DNA of 64,000 bases. Origin: Sphingomonas alba. GTDB lineage: Bacteria > Pseudomonadota > Alphaproteobacteria > Sphingomonadales > Sphingomonadaceae. The translations under genes were made by a program, and so were the position numbers. The notes beneath the pieces were generated by a model that saw nothing but the letters and a program-made list of their open reading frames with translations, was not told the origin of the DNA and made no database searches. The DNA lies in NCBI RefSeq assembly GCF_023516555.1, contig NZ_JAMGBD010000002.1:496001-560000 (forward strand), in the 5' to 3' direction. This document shows positions 8,190 to 19,016 of the stretch, in pieces (the first letter of the stretch is position 1; every line of letters begins with the position of its first letter).

Positions 8190-9137
8190 TTACTTCTGGC
8201 CGCCCTGCTGCGGGCCGCCGAGAGCCACGTGGCCACCGTCCATCGAGGCGGAGCCATTGGTCTTCTGCATGGCGAGCAAATAGTCGGTCGACTTCATGAA
8301 CGGAATCGGGTTGACCGCGCGATTGTCGATACGGACTTCGTAGTGAAGGTGGCTGCCGGTCGAGCGGCCGGTCGAGCCCATGCGGCCGATCTGCTGGCCG
8401 CGGACGACATGCTGGCCGGCCGAAACGAGGATCGCCGACATGTGGCCGTAGCGGGTTTCGATGCCGCGGCCGTGGTCGATCTTGACGAGATTGCCGTAGC
8501 CGCCGCTGTTCCAGCCGGCGTCGGTCACGGTGCCGTCGGCCGTCGCATAGATCGGCGTGCCGATCGGGCCGGCGAGGTCGATACCGGCATGCATGGCGGC
8601 AGCGCCGCGGAAAGGATCGGAACGGACGCCATAACCCGACGTGAAGGCAGCGGTCTTGACCGGCTTCTCCGAGGGGACGGCGATTGCGCCCTGCGAAATG
8701 CTGTCCAGCTTCTTCCAGCTGTTGAACAGCTGCTTGAAGGTCGTGTCGGCACCGCCGACAGGCTCCAGCGGGCCGCCCACGCCGTTGGCGGCGGAGCTCG
8801 ACGCAATGCGCTTCAGCACTTCCGGATCGACCTTGTCGTCGCCGGACAGCATGGCGGCGAGGAGTTGCTGGCGATGTTCGATTTCGTTGACGCGCTGCTC
8901 GGTGGCAGCGGCGAGGCGGGCCATTTCGGCGGGAACCTGGGCGGAGGGAGTTTCGGCTTGGGGAGTCAGGAAGCGGACAAGGGAGAAACTGGAAAAGGCA
9001 AGAAGCACGCCAATAAAGGCGGCAAACAGGGCTTGCGCCCGCCAGGAGACGCGCAATCTACGCAGCTTGGTCCCGTCGTGGACGAACAGGTCCTTGTCAC
9101 GAAACAGCGCGCTCGGCGCAGCAAGCAAATTGGTCAT
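8190..9137 (-). CDS. M23 family metallopeptidase (peptidoglycan endopeptidase)
   Basis: A 315-residue membrane-anchored LytM-type peptidase. One membrane helix lies at about 33-56 after a basic cytoplasmic N terminus, then a coiled-coil-like linker (70-150) and the M23 domain from about 165. Zinc and catalytic residues are visible: H183 and D187 (HAGID), H232 (GHMS) and H263/H265 (HLH). It should cleave peptide cross-links in periplasmic peptidoglycan during growth or division. The C-terminal tail is Gly/Gln rich. First gene of a probable operon with erpA and xthA. Confidence 0.88.
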   Translation of the reverse strand: MTNLLAAPSALFRDKDLFVHDGTKLRRLRVSWRAQALFAAFIGVLLAFSSFSLVRFLTPQAETPSAQVPAEMARLAAATEQRVNEIEHRQQLLAAMLSGDDKVDPEVLKRIASSSAANGVGGPLEPVGGADTTFKQLFNSWKKLDSISQGAIAVPSEKPVKTAAFTSGYGVRSDPFRGAAAMHAGIDLAGPIGTPIYATADGTVTDAGWNSGGYGNLVKIDHGRGIETRYGHMSAILVSAGQHVVRGQQIGRMGSTGRSTGSHLHYEVRIDNRAVNPIPFMKSTDYLLAMQKTNGSASMDGGHVALGGPQQGGQK

Positions 9138-9518
9138 TACCCAACGCTCCCAACATCCAACACACGACCCTTCGCCGGCAAGGCCGACGGGTCGCCGTTC
9201 TTCCTCAAATCAGGAGCTCCCCAGCCCCTCTCCAGGACGCGCGTTTGCCCACACGTGTCTGGAAGGTTGAGTTGGACAGTGGATGGTTAAGGAATTCAAC
9301 CTTTCGTTCCCCTCTTAGGGACGAGCCGTCCCCGTCGCGGGATGAACCGTTGCGCAAACTTAAGAGAGGTTAGGAGTAGAACAGGGCGTAAAGGCGAATT
9401 TAACGCGGAAAATCGCGATTCTTTCGCCCCCGCCTTGCCTTCGCCACATTGCCGCTTACACCCGGCGTCGGGCCACGCCGTCCCAACGCGGCGCGTGCTC
9501 TCTGCGAGGAGAGTTTGA
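9138..9518. other. Intergenic region holding divergent promoters and the serC leader
   Basis: A 381-nt region between the divergently transcribed M23 peptidase and serC. The serC-proximal third contains structured RNA sequence (see the leader entry). The remainder is locally less GC-rich, with a TTTAACGCGG stretch near 9398, and probably carries both promoters. No ORF with coding character is seen. Confidence 0.5.
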
Positions 9519-9525
9519 GTGTTGA
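9460..9525 (+). ncRNA. Candidate serC RNA motif (5' leader of serC-serA)
   Basis: Two stem-loops lie directly before the serC start. The first is CGCCG/CGGCG around TCCCAACG (about 9476-9494). The second is CTCTC-TGCGAG-GAGAG, ending just before TTTGAGTG, so it includes the AGGAG ribosome-binding site. A structured element upstream of serC-serA is established in alphaproteobacteria (the 'serC' motif). This position and architecture fit, but I could not run a covariance search. A further 8-bp hairpin (9538-9545 with 9550-9557) lies just inside the reading frame. Confidence 0.5.
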
Positions 9526-10661
9526 ATAATATCTCCACCGGTGCGTCCCCGCACCGGGCAAAGCCGGAAATGCGTCCGGCGCGCCCCTATTTCTCGTCGG
9601 GTCCCTGCGCCAAGCCGCCGGGTTGGAACCCCGAATGGATCGACCAACGCATTCTTGGCCGCTCGCATCGCAGCGGGCTGGGGAAGGAGCGCCTGCAACT
9701 GTGCATCGATTTGATGCGCGACGCCCTGCAGCTGCCGGACACACACCGGATCGGCATCGTGCCCGCCTCCGACACCGGAGCCTTTGAAATGGCGATGTGG
9801 TCGATGCTCGGAGCGCGCCCAGTGACGGCGCTGGCGTGGGAGAGTTTCGGCGAAGGCTGGGTGACCGATGCCGTCAAGCAGCTTCGGCTCGATCCGAACG
9901 TGCTCCGCGCCGACTATGGGCAGTTGCCGGACCTCGGAAAGGTCGATTGGTCGCACGATGTGCTGTTCACCTGGAATGGCACGACCTCAGGGGTGCGCGT
10001 TCCCGACGGCAACTGGATTGCCTCCGACCGGGAAGGCTTGAGCTTCGCCGACGCAACCAGCGCGGTGTTGGCCTACGATTTGCCGTGGGACCGCATCGAT
10101 GTGGCCACATTCAGCTGGCAGAAGGTCCTGGGTGGAGAGGGCGCGCATGGCATCCTGATTCTCGGACCACGGGCTGTTGAGCGTCTCGAGACTTTTACCC
10201 CCGACCGGCCGCTGCCGAAGATTTTCCGCCTGACCAAAAGCGGCAGACTCAACGAGGGCGTTTTCAAGGGCGAGACTATCAACACACCGTCGATGCTGGC
10301 CGTGGAGGATTCGATCGCCGTACTCGAATGGGCAAAGCGCGTCGGCGGCCTTGAGGGGCTGATGGCGCGGACCGAGGCCAATGCGTCGGCGCTGGATCGG
10401 ATTGTCGAGGAGCGGGAATGGCTTCATCACCTCGCTCAGGATCCAGCAACCCGCTCGAAAACCAGCGTCTGCCTGACTGTCGATGGTGCCGACCCGAAGA
10501 AGATGGCGAAGCTGCTGGAAGCGGAGGACGTCGCTTACGACATCGCATCCTACCGCGACGCCCCGGCGGGCCTCCGTATCTGGTGCGGAGCGACTGTCGA
10601 CACCGCCGACATCGAAGCGCTCGGGCCGTGGCTGGACTGGGCCTGGGAGCAAAGCCGATGA
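9519..10661 (+). CDS. serC: Phosphoserine aminotransferase
   Basis: A 380-residue class V PLP enzyme. The PLP-binding lysine is K202 in TFSWQKVLGGEG, and RPYFSSGPCAKPPGW near the N terminus is typical of the alphaproteobacterial subtype. It converts 3-phosphohydroxypyruvate and glutamate to phosphoserine in serine biosynthesis. GTG at 9519 is taken as start because AGGAG lies 9 nt upstream; an ATG at 9570 (18th codon) is an alternative and would place the 9538-9557 hairpin in the leader. The stop overlaps the serA ATG by 4 nt. Confidence 0.92.
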   Translation: MLNNISTGASPHRAKPEMRPARPYFSSGPCAKPPGWNPEWIDQRILGRSHRSGLGKERLQLCIDLMRDALQLPDTHRIGIVPASDTGAFEMAMWSMLGARPVTALAWESFGEGWVTDAVKQLRLDPNVLRADYGQLPDLGKVDWSHDVLFTWNGTTSGVRVPDGNWIASDREGLSFADATSAVLAYDLPWDRIDVATFSWQKVLGGEGAHGILILGPRAVERLETFTPDRPLPKIFRLTKSGRLNEGVFKGETINTPSMLAVEDSIAVLEWAKRVGGLEGLMARTEANASALDRIVEEREWLHHLAQDPATRSKTSVCLTVDGADPKKMAKLLEAEDVAYDIASYRDAPAGLRIWCGATVDTADIEALGPWLDWAWEQSR

Positions 10662-12238
10662 CTGTTCGCGTCCTGATTTCCGACAAGATGGACCCCAAGG
10701 CCGCAGCCATCTTCCGCGAACGCGGGATTGAGGTTGACGAGAAGCCCGGCCTGACGCCCGACGAACTGAAGGCCATCATTGGCGACTATGACGGCCTCGC
10801 GATCCGCTCGGCCACCAAGGTGACCAAGGCGCTGCTGGAAAGTGCGGCCAAGCTGAAGGTCGTCGGACGCGCCGGCATTGGCGTGGACAACGTCGACATC
10901 CCGGCCGCGACCGCTCGAGGCGTCGTGGTCATGAACACGCCGTTCGGCAATTCGATCACGACGGCAGAGCATGCCATTGCCCTGATGTTCGCGCTCGCCC
11001 GGCAGCTCCCCGAGGCCGACGCTTCGACGCAGGCCGGCAAGTGGGAGAAGAACCGCTTCATGGGCGTCGAACTGACAGGCAAGACGCTCGGCCTGATCGG
11101 TTGCGGCAATATCGGCTCGATCGTCGCCTCGCGGGCGCTTGGCCTGAAGATGAAGGTCGCGGCCTTCGACCCCTTCCTGACGCCGGAACGGGCCGTTGAG
11201 CTGGGCGTCGACAAGGTCGAGCTGGATGAGCTTCTCCGCCGCGCGGATTTCATCACGCTGCACACGCCGCTGACCGACCAGACGCGCAATATCCTCAGCC
11301 GCGAGAATCTCGCAAAGGCAAAGGCTGGCGTGCGCATCATCAACTGCGCGCGTGGCGGATTGATCGATGAAGGGGCACTCAAGGACGCGCTTGATAGCGG
11401 CCATGTCGGCGGGGCGGCGCTGGATGTGTTCATGACCGAGCCGGCCACGGCTTCGCCTTTGTTCGGCACGCCGGGCTTCATCTCGACCCCCCACCTTGGG
11501 GCTTCGACCAGCGAGGCGCAGGTCAATGTTGCCATCCAGGTCGCCGAGCAGATGAGCGATTTCCTGCTGCTCGGAGGCGTCACCAACGCGGTGAACATGC
11601 CATCGCTCAGCGCTGAGGAAGCGCCGCGGCTGAAGCCGTACATGGCGCTTGCGGAAAAGCTCGGGAAGCTGGTCGGCCAAGTATTGGGCGAAGGCATCCG
11701 GTCCGCCTCGGTCGAGGTCGAGGGCGCGGCCGCCGAGCTCAACCAGAAACCGATCACCGGCGCGGTGCTGGCCGGGTTGATGGGAAGCTATTCGGACAGC
11801 GTGAACATGGTCAATGCGCCATTCCTCGCGAAGGAACGCGGGCTCGACGTCCGCGAAGTCCGGCACGAGCGCGAAGGCGATTATCACACGCTGGTAGCGG
11901 TCACGGTCGGGACGGCTGCGGGTGAGGTCCGCGTCGCCGGCACTTTATTCGGCAACAAGGCGCCGCGGCTCGTCGACATTTTTGGGGTTGGCGTCGAGGC
12001 GGAGCTGACAGGCTCCATGCTCTACATCGTCAACAGCGACGAGCCGGGTTTCATCGGCAAGCTCGGGACGGTGCTAGGCGAAGCAGAAATCAACATCGCC
12101 ACCTTCAACCTCGGCCGCCGTGCGGCTGGCGGCGAGGCCGTTGCGCTGGTCGCCGTCGATGGCGATGTTTCGCGAGGTGTGGTTGCGCAGCTTTGCGCCC
12201 TACCCGGCGTCCGCGAGGTCGTGCCGCTCAGCTTTTGA
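10658..12238 (+). CDS. serA: D-3-phosphoglycerate dehydrogenase
   Basis: A 526-residue type I (long) PGDH. It has a substrate-binding segment, a Rossmann NAD site GLIGCGNIG at 145-153, an Arg/Glu/His catalytic region ending in STPHLGAST, an intervening ASB domain and a C-terminal ACT domain (about 455-526) for allosteric control, typically by serine. It commits 3-phosphoglycerate to serine synthesis. Translationally coupled to serC by ATGA; both are probably controlled by the serC leader. Confidence 0.95.
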   Translation: MTVRVLISDKMDPKAAAIFRERGIEVDEKPGLTPDELKAIIGDYDGLAIRSATKVTKALLESAAKLKVVGRAGIGVDNVDIPAATARGVVVMNTPFGNSITTAEHAIALMFALARQLPEADASTQAGKWEKNRFMGVELTGKTLGLIGCGNIGSIVASRALGLKMKVAAFDPFLTPERAVELGVDKVELDELLRRADFITLHTPLTDQTRNILSRENLAKAKAGVRIINCARGGLIDEGALKDALDSGHVGGAALDVFMTEPATASPLFGTPGFISTPHLGASTSEAQVNVAIQVAEQMSDFLLLGGVTNAVNMPSLSAEEAPRLKPYMALAEKLGKLVGQVLGEGIRSASVEVEGAAAELNQKPITGAVLAGLMGSYSDSVNMVNAPFLAKERGLDVREVRHEREGDYHTLVAVTVGTAAGEVRVAGTLFGNKAPRLVDIFGVGVEAELTGSMLYIVNSDEPGFIGKLGTVLGEAEINIATFNLGRRAAGGEAVALVAVDGDVSRGVVAQLCALPGVREVVPLSF

Positions 12239-12260
12239 CCCTCCCGCCGCGCTCGCCTAG

Positions 12261-13842
<1,582 letters not shown>

Positions 13843-13846
<4 letters not shown>

Positions 13847-14646
13847 ACGACGCTGATGTCGGGCGCGTCCTCCGCCTTCATCCCGACGACGTTGTAGCCG
13901 GCATCGACGTGATGGATTTCGCCCGTCACGCCCGAGGCGAGATCGGAGAGGAGGTACAGCCCTGCCCCGCCGACGTCCTCGATGGTGACGTTGCGGCGCA
14001 GCGGCGAATTATATTCATTCCACTTCATGATGTAGCGGAAATCGCCGATGCCGCTGGCGGCCAGCGTCTTGATCGGGCCGGCGCTGATCGCATTGACGCG
14101 GATGTTGCTTGGGCCAAGGTCCGCGGCGAGATATTTTACACTGGTCTCAAGCGCCGACTTGGCGACGCCCATGACGTTGTAATGCGGGATGACCTTCTCG
14201 GCCCCGTAGTAGCTCAACGTCAGCAACGAGCCGCCGACGGCCATCATTTCGCGAGCGCGCTGGGCAACGGCGACGAAGCTGTAGACCGAGATGTTCATCG
14301 TCATCAGGAAGTTGTCGAGGCTGGTGTCGACATAACCTCCGCGCAGCTCATTCTTGTCTGAAAAGCCGATCGCATGGACGATGAAATCCAGCCGGTCCCA
14401 ACTCTTCTTCAACTCGGCAAAGGTGCGATCGAGCGCCTCCATATCGCTGACGTCGCAGTCGACCAGCAGGTTCGAGCCCAATTGCTCGGCGAGCGGGCGG
14501 ACACGCTTCTCGAGTGCCTCTCCCTGATAGGAGAACGCCAATTCGGCCCCGTGTTCGGCAAGCTGCTGGGCAATACCCCAGGCCAGCGAGCGGTCGTTCG
14601 CGAGGCCCATGATCAGCCCGCGCTTTCCCGCCATCAATTTGGTCAT
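13843..14646 (-). CDS. fabI: Enoyl-[acyl-carrier-protein] reductase (NADH)
   Basis: A 267-residue atypical SDR performing the last step of each fatty acid elongation cycle. The catalytic pair Y156 and K163 is in place (HYNVMGVAK), and the N-terminal GLANDRSLAWGIA is the FabI cofactor motif. Starts within the last codons of the brkB gene (4-nt overlap). FabI is the target of triclosan and diazaborines; no resistance change is obvious by eye. Confidence 0.95.
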
Positions 14647-15671
14647 GCCCTAACCCTTCGTACTTTTGGCACCACGTCTTCGCCCGGCTCCGGCTCGTCG
14701 ACCTCAAGGTCCTCGACGAACGGGCCGGAATAGATTTCGCCCTTTAGCGCGTGCCCGCCGGAATCTGCCAGCGCGGCGTTCAGCTCGGCGCCCATGACGA
14801 CTCCCAATCCGATGACGAAGAAGAAAAGCAGGACGACCATGACGCCTGCAAGGCTGCCGTAGGTCAGGCTGTAGCCGCCGAACAGGCCGATGGCGTTGGG
14901 CAGGAGCTCGGACGTCGCCACCCACCAGGCGGTGACCAGCAAGGCGCCGGGCCATTTCCGGCAGCCGATCTTGCGGTAGCGCGACGGCGTCAGCGCCAGG
15001 AACAGGAAATAGAAGGTGACATAGATCGCGACTGCCGGCGCCAGCCGGTAGAGGCCGATGTCAGTGGCCAGGCCGTTGGTCAGCGGCAGGATCGTCACCA
15101 CAAAATGATGCACCGAGCTCAGCAGCACGGTGAGGCCGAATGCCGCCATCAGCAACAGCACTGCCGCAATGATGAGTCCGATGGAGCCGAGCCGATAGGT
15201 CCAGAAGGGCGCGCAAAACTCAACGCCATAGGCCCGGCGCAATATGTCCCGAATCGTCTCGACGAAGCTTCCGGCCGTCCACAGCCCGACGATCGCGCCG
15301 AACCAGAGCAAAGGCCCGGTGCGCAGCGTCAGCACTTCCTGGATGGGGCCGCGAAGCGCGCTGGCGACGTCGGGCGGCAGTTTTCCGAGCACGCTGGCGA
15401 CAGCGAGCTGGCTATCGGCCGACTGGCCGAGCAGCTGAGCGATGGCTGCGGCGGTGATGAAGAACGGGAACAGCGCAAGCAAGGCCAGATAGGCAAGATT
15501 GCCGGCGTGGATGAAGCCGTCGTTGTAGACGCCGATCAGGACCCGCTTGGTAATGTCCCAGGCAGTGGCCGGCTTGTGGATCTTGTCGGTGACCGCTTGC
15601 CCGTAGGCAGCGGTTTCGGCCGCCTGCTTCTTGCGCCGCGCCTCGGGCGAGAGGGGATGGCGTTCCTGCAC
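14643..15671 (-). CDS. YihY/BrkB-family inner membrane protein
   Basis: A 342-residue protein with about six hydrophobic helices beginning near residue 45 (GNLAYLALLALFPFFITAAA) and a family-typical GSLAGVMVVLLFFFVIGLGVVMGAELNAA-type C-terminal pair of helices, followed by an acidic tail. The family was once called ribonuclease BN in error and its function is not known; roles in envelope integrity or transport are suggested. It abuts the dnaJ-type gene (0 nt) and overlaps fabI by 4 nt. Confidence 0.82.
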   Translation of the reverse strand: MQERHPLSPEARRKKQAAETAAYGQAVTDKIHKPATAWDITKRVLIGVYNDGFIHAGNLAYLALLALFPFFITAAAIAQLLGQSADSQLAVASVLGKLPPDVASALRGPIQEVLTLRTGPLLWFGAIVGLWTAGSFVETIRDILRRAYGVEFCAPFWTYRLGSIGLIIAAVLLLMAAFGLTVLLSSVHHFVVTILPLTNGLATDIGLYRLAPAVAIYVTFYFLFLALTPSRYRKIGCRKWPGALLVTAWWVATSELLPNAIGLFGGYSLTYGSLAGVMVVLLFFFVIGLGVVMGAELNAALADSGGHALKGEIYSGPFVEDLEVDEPEPGEDVVPKVRRVRA

Positions 15672-16622
15672 CTAGACTCCCATGCCTTCGCGCGGATTGC
15701 CGGCTCCGGACCAGTCGGCGGCAAATTTTTCAAGCGCTTCGTCGCCGGCGGGCAGATCGACGTTGAGCGTAACCAGCAGATCGCCCCGCTTGCCGTCCTT
15801 GCCGGTGAATCCGCGCCCCTTGAGGCGCAGCACCTTACCCGACGAAGCTCCCTTCGGGACCGTCAGCATCACCGGGCCTTCAGGCGTCGGCGCCTTGACC
15901 TTGGCACCGAGCACGGCCTCCTTGAGGCTGACCGGCAGGTTGAGGCGGATATCCTTGCCCTCGCGGGTGAAGAAGGGGTGACCGGCGACTTCGATGGTGA
16001 CGATAGCATCGCCGTTGCCCGCCGGGCCCGGCTGCCCCTGCCCCGCCAGGCGAATCTTGGACCCGCTCTCGACCCCGTTCGGAAGCTTGAGGTCGACGGT
16101 CTTGCCCGCCTGCAGGGTGACCCGCTGCGGCTTCAAGGCGGCGGCGTCGATGAAGGGCACTTTCAGGCGGTAGGCAACGTCGGCGCCTTTTTGCGGCGGA
16201 GCCTGCCGGCGGCCAAAGCCTCCGAACCCGCCGCTGCCCCTGCGGCCACCGGTTGCGGCGCCGAACAGGCCTTCGAACAGATCGGAGAGGTCGGCAGTGC
16301 TGGCGTCGAATCCACCCTGCCCATAGCCCTCATATCCGCCGGCAGGACCGCTGGCGCGCGAGCGGGCGCCGCCGCCGAAGCCCCCGCCGAAGGGCATGCG
16401 CGGGTTGCCGTCCTCGTCGATCTCGCCCCGGTCATATTTCGCGCGGCGGTCCTTGTCGGACAGGATGTCATAGGCCTGCGTCACCTTTGAAAAGCGCTCG
16501 GCGGCCTTGGGATTGTCCTTGTTGCGGTCGGGGTGAAGCTGCTTGGCGAGCGTCCGATACGCCTTCTTGACCTCGGCCTCGGAGGCGCCGCGCTTGATGC
16601 CCAACTGCTGATACAGGTCCAT
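15672..16622 (-). CDS. DnaJ-type co-chaperone (CbpA-like)
   Basis: A 316-residue type II J-protein. It has a J domain at 1-70 with HPD at 30-32, a Gly/Phe-rich linker (about 80-160), and a DnaJ C-terminal substrate-binding region with no Cys zinc-finger motif. It stimulates DnaK ATPase and hands over substrates. The start is the ATG at 16622 (MDLYQQLGIK); 13 upstream codons are not conserved-looking. First gene of the four-gene minus-strand operon with brkB, fabI and acyP. Confidence 0.88.
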   Translation of the reverse strand: MDLYQQLGIKRGASEAEVKKAYRTLAKQLHPDRNKDNPKAAERFSKVTQAYDILSDKDRRAKYDRGEIDEDGNPRMPFGGGFGGGARSRASGPAGGYEGYGQGGFDASTADLSDLFEGLFGAATGGRRGSGGFGGFGRRQAPPQKGADVAYRLKVPFIDAAALKPQRVTLQAGKTVDLKLPNGVESGSKIRLAGQGQPGPAGNGDAIVTIEVAGHPFFTREGKDIRLNLPVSLKEAVLGAKVKAPTPEGPVMLTVPKGASSGKVLRLKGRGFTGKDGKRGDLLVTLNVDLPAGDEALEKFAADWSGAGNPREGMGV

Positions 16623-16687
16623 AAGACACCCCTCCTGCAACAGGCGTGCCTTGCAGCGCAAGCGCGGGTGCGATTAGAGCCCCCACC

Positions 16688-17266
16688 ATGGCCGACGATC
16701 CCTTCGCCCTTTTCGATGCCTGGTTTGCCGAGGCGAAGGCGGCCGAGCCGAACGATGCCGAGGCTATGGCGCTGGCAACGGCGAGCGCGGACGGCTTTCC
16801 GAGCGTGCGGATGGTGCTGTTGAAGGGTCATGGTCCTGACGGCTTCGATTTCTACACCAATGCGCAGAGCAGCAAGGGCCGCGATCTAGCGGAAAACGCC
16901 CACGCGGCCCTGCTCTTCCACTGGAAGTCGCTGCGGCGGCAAGTGCGGGTCGAAGGCTTTGTCATCTTGCTGCCCGACGAGGTCGCCGATGCCTATTTCG
17001 CGACTCGTGGCCGAGATTCTCAGATAGGCGCCTGGGCATCCGACCAGTCGCGGCCGCTCGATGATCGAGACCTGTTCGAGCGTCGCTTCGAGGAAATGAA
17101 ACGGCGCTTCGAAGGGCAGGAAGTGCCGCGACCGCCGTACTGGCGTGGATATCGCGTTGTTCCAGCGGGTATCGAATTTTGGACCGACCGCGCCCATCGT
17201 CTGCACGAACGCCGCTTGTTCACGCAGACGGACAGCGGCTGGACGGAAGGGCTGCTTTACCCATGA
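16688..17266 (+). CDS. pdxH: Pyridoxamine 5'-phosphate oxidase
   Basis: A 192-residue FMN split-barrel oxidase making pyridoxal 5'-phosphate. The family motif PSVRMVLLKG and the C-terminal FWTDRAHRLHERRLF (substrate/FMN binding R-H-R region) are present. The start is ATG 16688, giving MADDPFALFDAWF. Divergent from the dnaJ-type gene by 65 nt. The stop overlaps the ATG of the CDF exporter. Confidence 0.92.
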   Translation: MADDPFALFDAWFAEAKAAEPNDAEAMALATASADGFPSVRMVLLKGHGPDGFDFYTNAQSSKGRDLAENAHAALLFHWKSLRRQVRVEGFVILLPDEVADAYFATRGRDSQIGAWASDQSRPLDDRDLFERRFEEMKRRFEGQEVPRPPYWRGYRVVPAGIEFWTDRAHRLHERRLFTQTDSGWTEGLLYP

Positions 17267-18189
17267 CCACCGCCACCCAAGCGCCAATCGATCCGGCAGT
17301 CCGTGCGCGACTTACGACGCGGGCAGCGCTGGCCAGTGTGTCGATGGCCCTGCTTCTCCTCGCCGCCAAGGCATGGGCGGTGATCCAGACCGGCTCCGTC
17401 GCCATGCTCGGAAGCCTTGCCGACACTGCGCTCGACGTCCTCGCCAGCGTCATCACGCTGCTCGGCGTGCGCTGGGCAGCCATGCCGGCGGACGAGGAGC
17501 ATCGCTTCGGCCATGGCAAAGCGGAAGCACTCGCCGCGCTCATCCAGGTCGTGCTCATTACCATATCGGCGCTCGGAATCGCCTGGCGCTCGGTCCAGCG
17601 ACTGGGTTCGGGCGAAGGCACAACGGGCCTCGAGAGCGGCGTCGTCGTTTCGATCGCGGCGATGTGCGCGACCTTGCTTCTCCTCTGGTACCAGCGGCTG
17701 GTCATTCGCCGCACCGGCTCGGTCGCCATCGCCACCGACAACGTCCACTATCAGTCGGACCTTTTGCTCAATTTCTCTGTCATCGCCGCTCTCGGCCTCG
17801 ACCAATTATTTGGCTGGAAGCTGGCCGACCCCGTCTTCGGCCTGCTGATCGCGGCGTGGCTGATGTACGGCGCCTGGAACGCGGCCAGCCACTCGGTCGA
17901 CCAGCTGATGGACCGCGAATGGGACGATGAGGCGCGCGAGCGGTTGATCGCACTAATCAAAACGCATCCGGAGCTGCACGGCATCCATGAACTCCGCACC
18001 CGCCGCTCGGGCGGCCACGACTTCATCCAGTTCCACATCTGGCTCGATCCCCGCATCAGCCTCACGGAGGCGCACCGGATCATGGATGAGGTCGAAGCCG
18101 TCGTGAAAAGCGAATTCCCCGGGGTCGAAACCATCATCCACCCCGATCCGCGCGGACTCGCGGAGCCAGGTCAGGAGTTGCGGGCATGA
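17263..18189 (+). CDS. Cation diffusion facilitator metal exporter (FieF-like)
   Basis: A 308-residue CDF transporter with six helices and a C-terminal cytoplasmic metal-sensing domain (from about 215). The transport-site ligands D54, D58, H162 and D166 match the DDHD set and spacing of E. coli YiiP/FieF (108 residues between pairs), so zinc, iron or cadmium export by proton antiport is likely. A His-rich loop HRFGHGK lies after helix 2. Coupled by ATGA to pdxH and by a 4-nt overlap to phzF. Confidence 0.88.
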   Translation: MTTATQAPIDPAVRARLTTRAALASVSMALLLLAAKAWAVIQTGSVAMLGSLADTALDVLASVITLLGVRWAAMPADEEHRFGHGKAEALAALIQVVLITISALGIAWRSVQRLGSGEGTTGLESGVVVSIAAMCATLLLLWYQRLVIRRTGSVAIATDNVHYQSDLLLNFSVIAALGLDQLFGWKLADPVFGLLIAAWLMYGAWNAASHSVDQLMDREWDDEARERLIALIKTHPELHGIHELRTRRSGGHDFIQFHIWLDPRISLTEAHRIMDEVEAVVKSEFPGVETIIHPDPRGLAEPGQELRA

Positions 18190-18965
18190 CCCCCATTCCC
18201 TTCTTCCAGGTCGATGCCTTCGCGGAGAGGCCCTTCACCGGCAATCCGGCGGCCATCATGCCATTGCAGGAGTGGCTTCCCGACGATGTGATGCAGGCCA
18301 TCGCCAATGAGAACAATCTTGCCGAGACCGCTTTCCTCGTCCCCAGCGAAGCCGATACGCACGATTATGATCTGCGCTGGTTCACGCCGGCCGTCGAGGT
18401 CAACATGTGCGGCCATGCGACGCTGGCGGCCGGCCACATCCTACTGCACGGCAAGTCCATACGCTTCATGACCAAGTCGGGCGTGCTGACGGTCACCCGC
18501 GACGAGCACCTCTTGAAACTCGACATGCCGGCGGCGCCGGTCGAACCCGCCGACCTTCCAGAGCTGTTGCAGGCGCTCGGCGTCGAGGGCGAGACGTTCA
18601 TCAATCGCGCGGGCAACGGCAACGCGATCGTGCTGCTGGACAATGAGGCAGCGGTCATGGCCGTGAAGCCCGACTTCCGGGCGCTGAGGGAGCTGCCGTA
18701 TCTGGTCTCCGTCACGGCGCCCGGCGACACGCAGGATGTTGCGTCCAGAGTCTTCGCTGCTTTTCACGGAATCGACGAGGATCCGGTTACCGGTTCGGCG
18801 CACACGGCGCTCGTGCCCTTCTGGGCGGCGCGGCTCGGGCGCAGCCATTTCACTGCGCTGCAGGCCAGCAAGCGCACAGGCCTTATCGATTGCGAACTCG
18901 CCGGCGACCGCGTCATCCTCGGCGGCCAATGCGTGACGGTGATCGAAGGGCACTTCCAGCTTTAG
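18186..18965 (+). CDS. PhzF family isomerase/epimerase
   Basis: A 259-residue two-lobed diaminopimelate-epimerase-fold protein. The conserved acid is E47 in NNLAETAFL; VNMCGHATLAAGH and DPVTGSAHTALVPFW are the other family signatures. No phenazine genes surround it, so a phenazine role is not implied. The true substrate is unknown. Last gene of pdxH-CDF-phzF, ending 8 nt before a REP-like palindrome. Confidence 0.85.
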   Translation: MTPIPFFQVDAFAERPFTGNPAAIMPLQEWLPDDVMQAIANENNLAETAFLVPSEADTHDYDLRWFTPAVEVNMCGHATLAAGHILLHGKSIRFMTKSGVLTVTRDEHLLKLDMPAAPVEPADLPELLQALGVEGETFINRAGNGNAIVLLDNEAAVMAVKPDFRALRELPYLVSVTAPGDTQDVASRVFAAFHGIDEDPVTGSAHTALVPFWAARLGRSHFTALQASKRTGLIDCELAGDRVILGGQCVTVIEGHFQL

Positions 18966-18973
18966 GTAAGATT

Positions 18974-19016
18974 GCGCTTTCGACCCAAATCGGACTCTAG
19001 AATTTCCTGTCCTACA
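18974..19016 (-). repeat. REP-like palindrome copy C with linked 14-nt box
   Basis: On the minus strand the box TGTAGGACAGGAAA (19016-19003) precedes the core GAGTCCGATTTGGGTCGAAAGCGC (18997-18974). It shares the box exactly with copy A but with a shorter spacer, and its arms are partly decayed. Confidence 0.65.

Noticed and set aside
10550-11887. 445-codon open frame antisense to serA
   Set aside because: serA has all expected motifs on the plus strand; the antisense product shows no recognisable domain.
14751-16490. 579-codon open frame antisense to brkB and the dnaJ-type gene
   Set aside because: Spans two real genes in the opposite strand and is dominated by Gln/Arg/Gly. It is a codon-bias shadow.
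18186-18965. Phenazine biosynthesis role for the PhzF homologue
   Set aside because: No other phz genes are present; PhzF-like proteins are widespread with unrelated functions.
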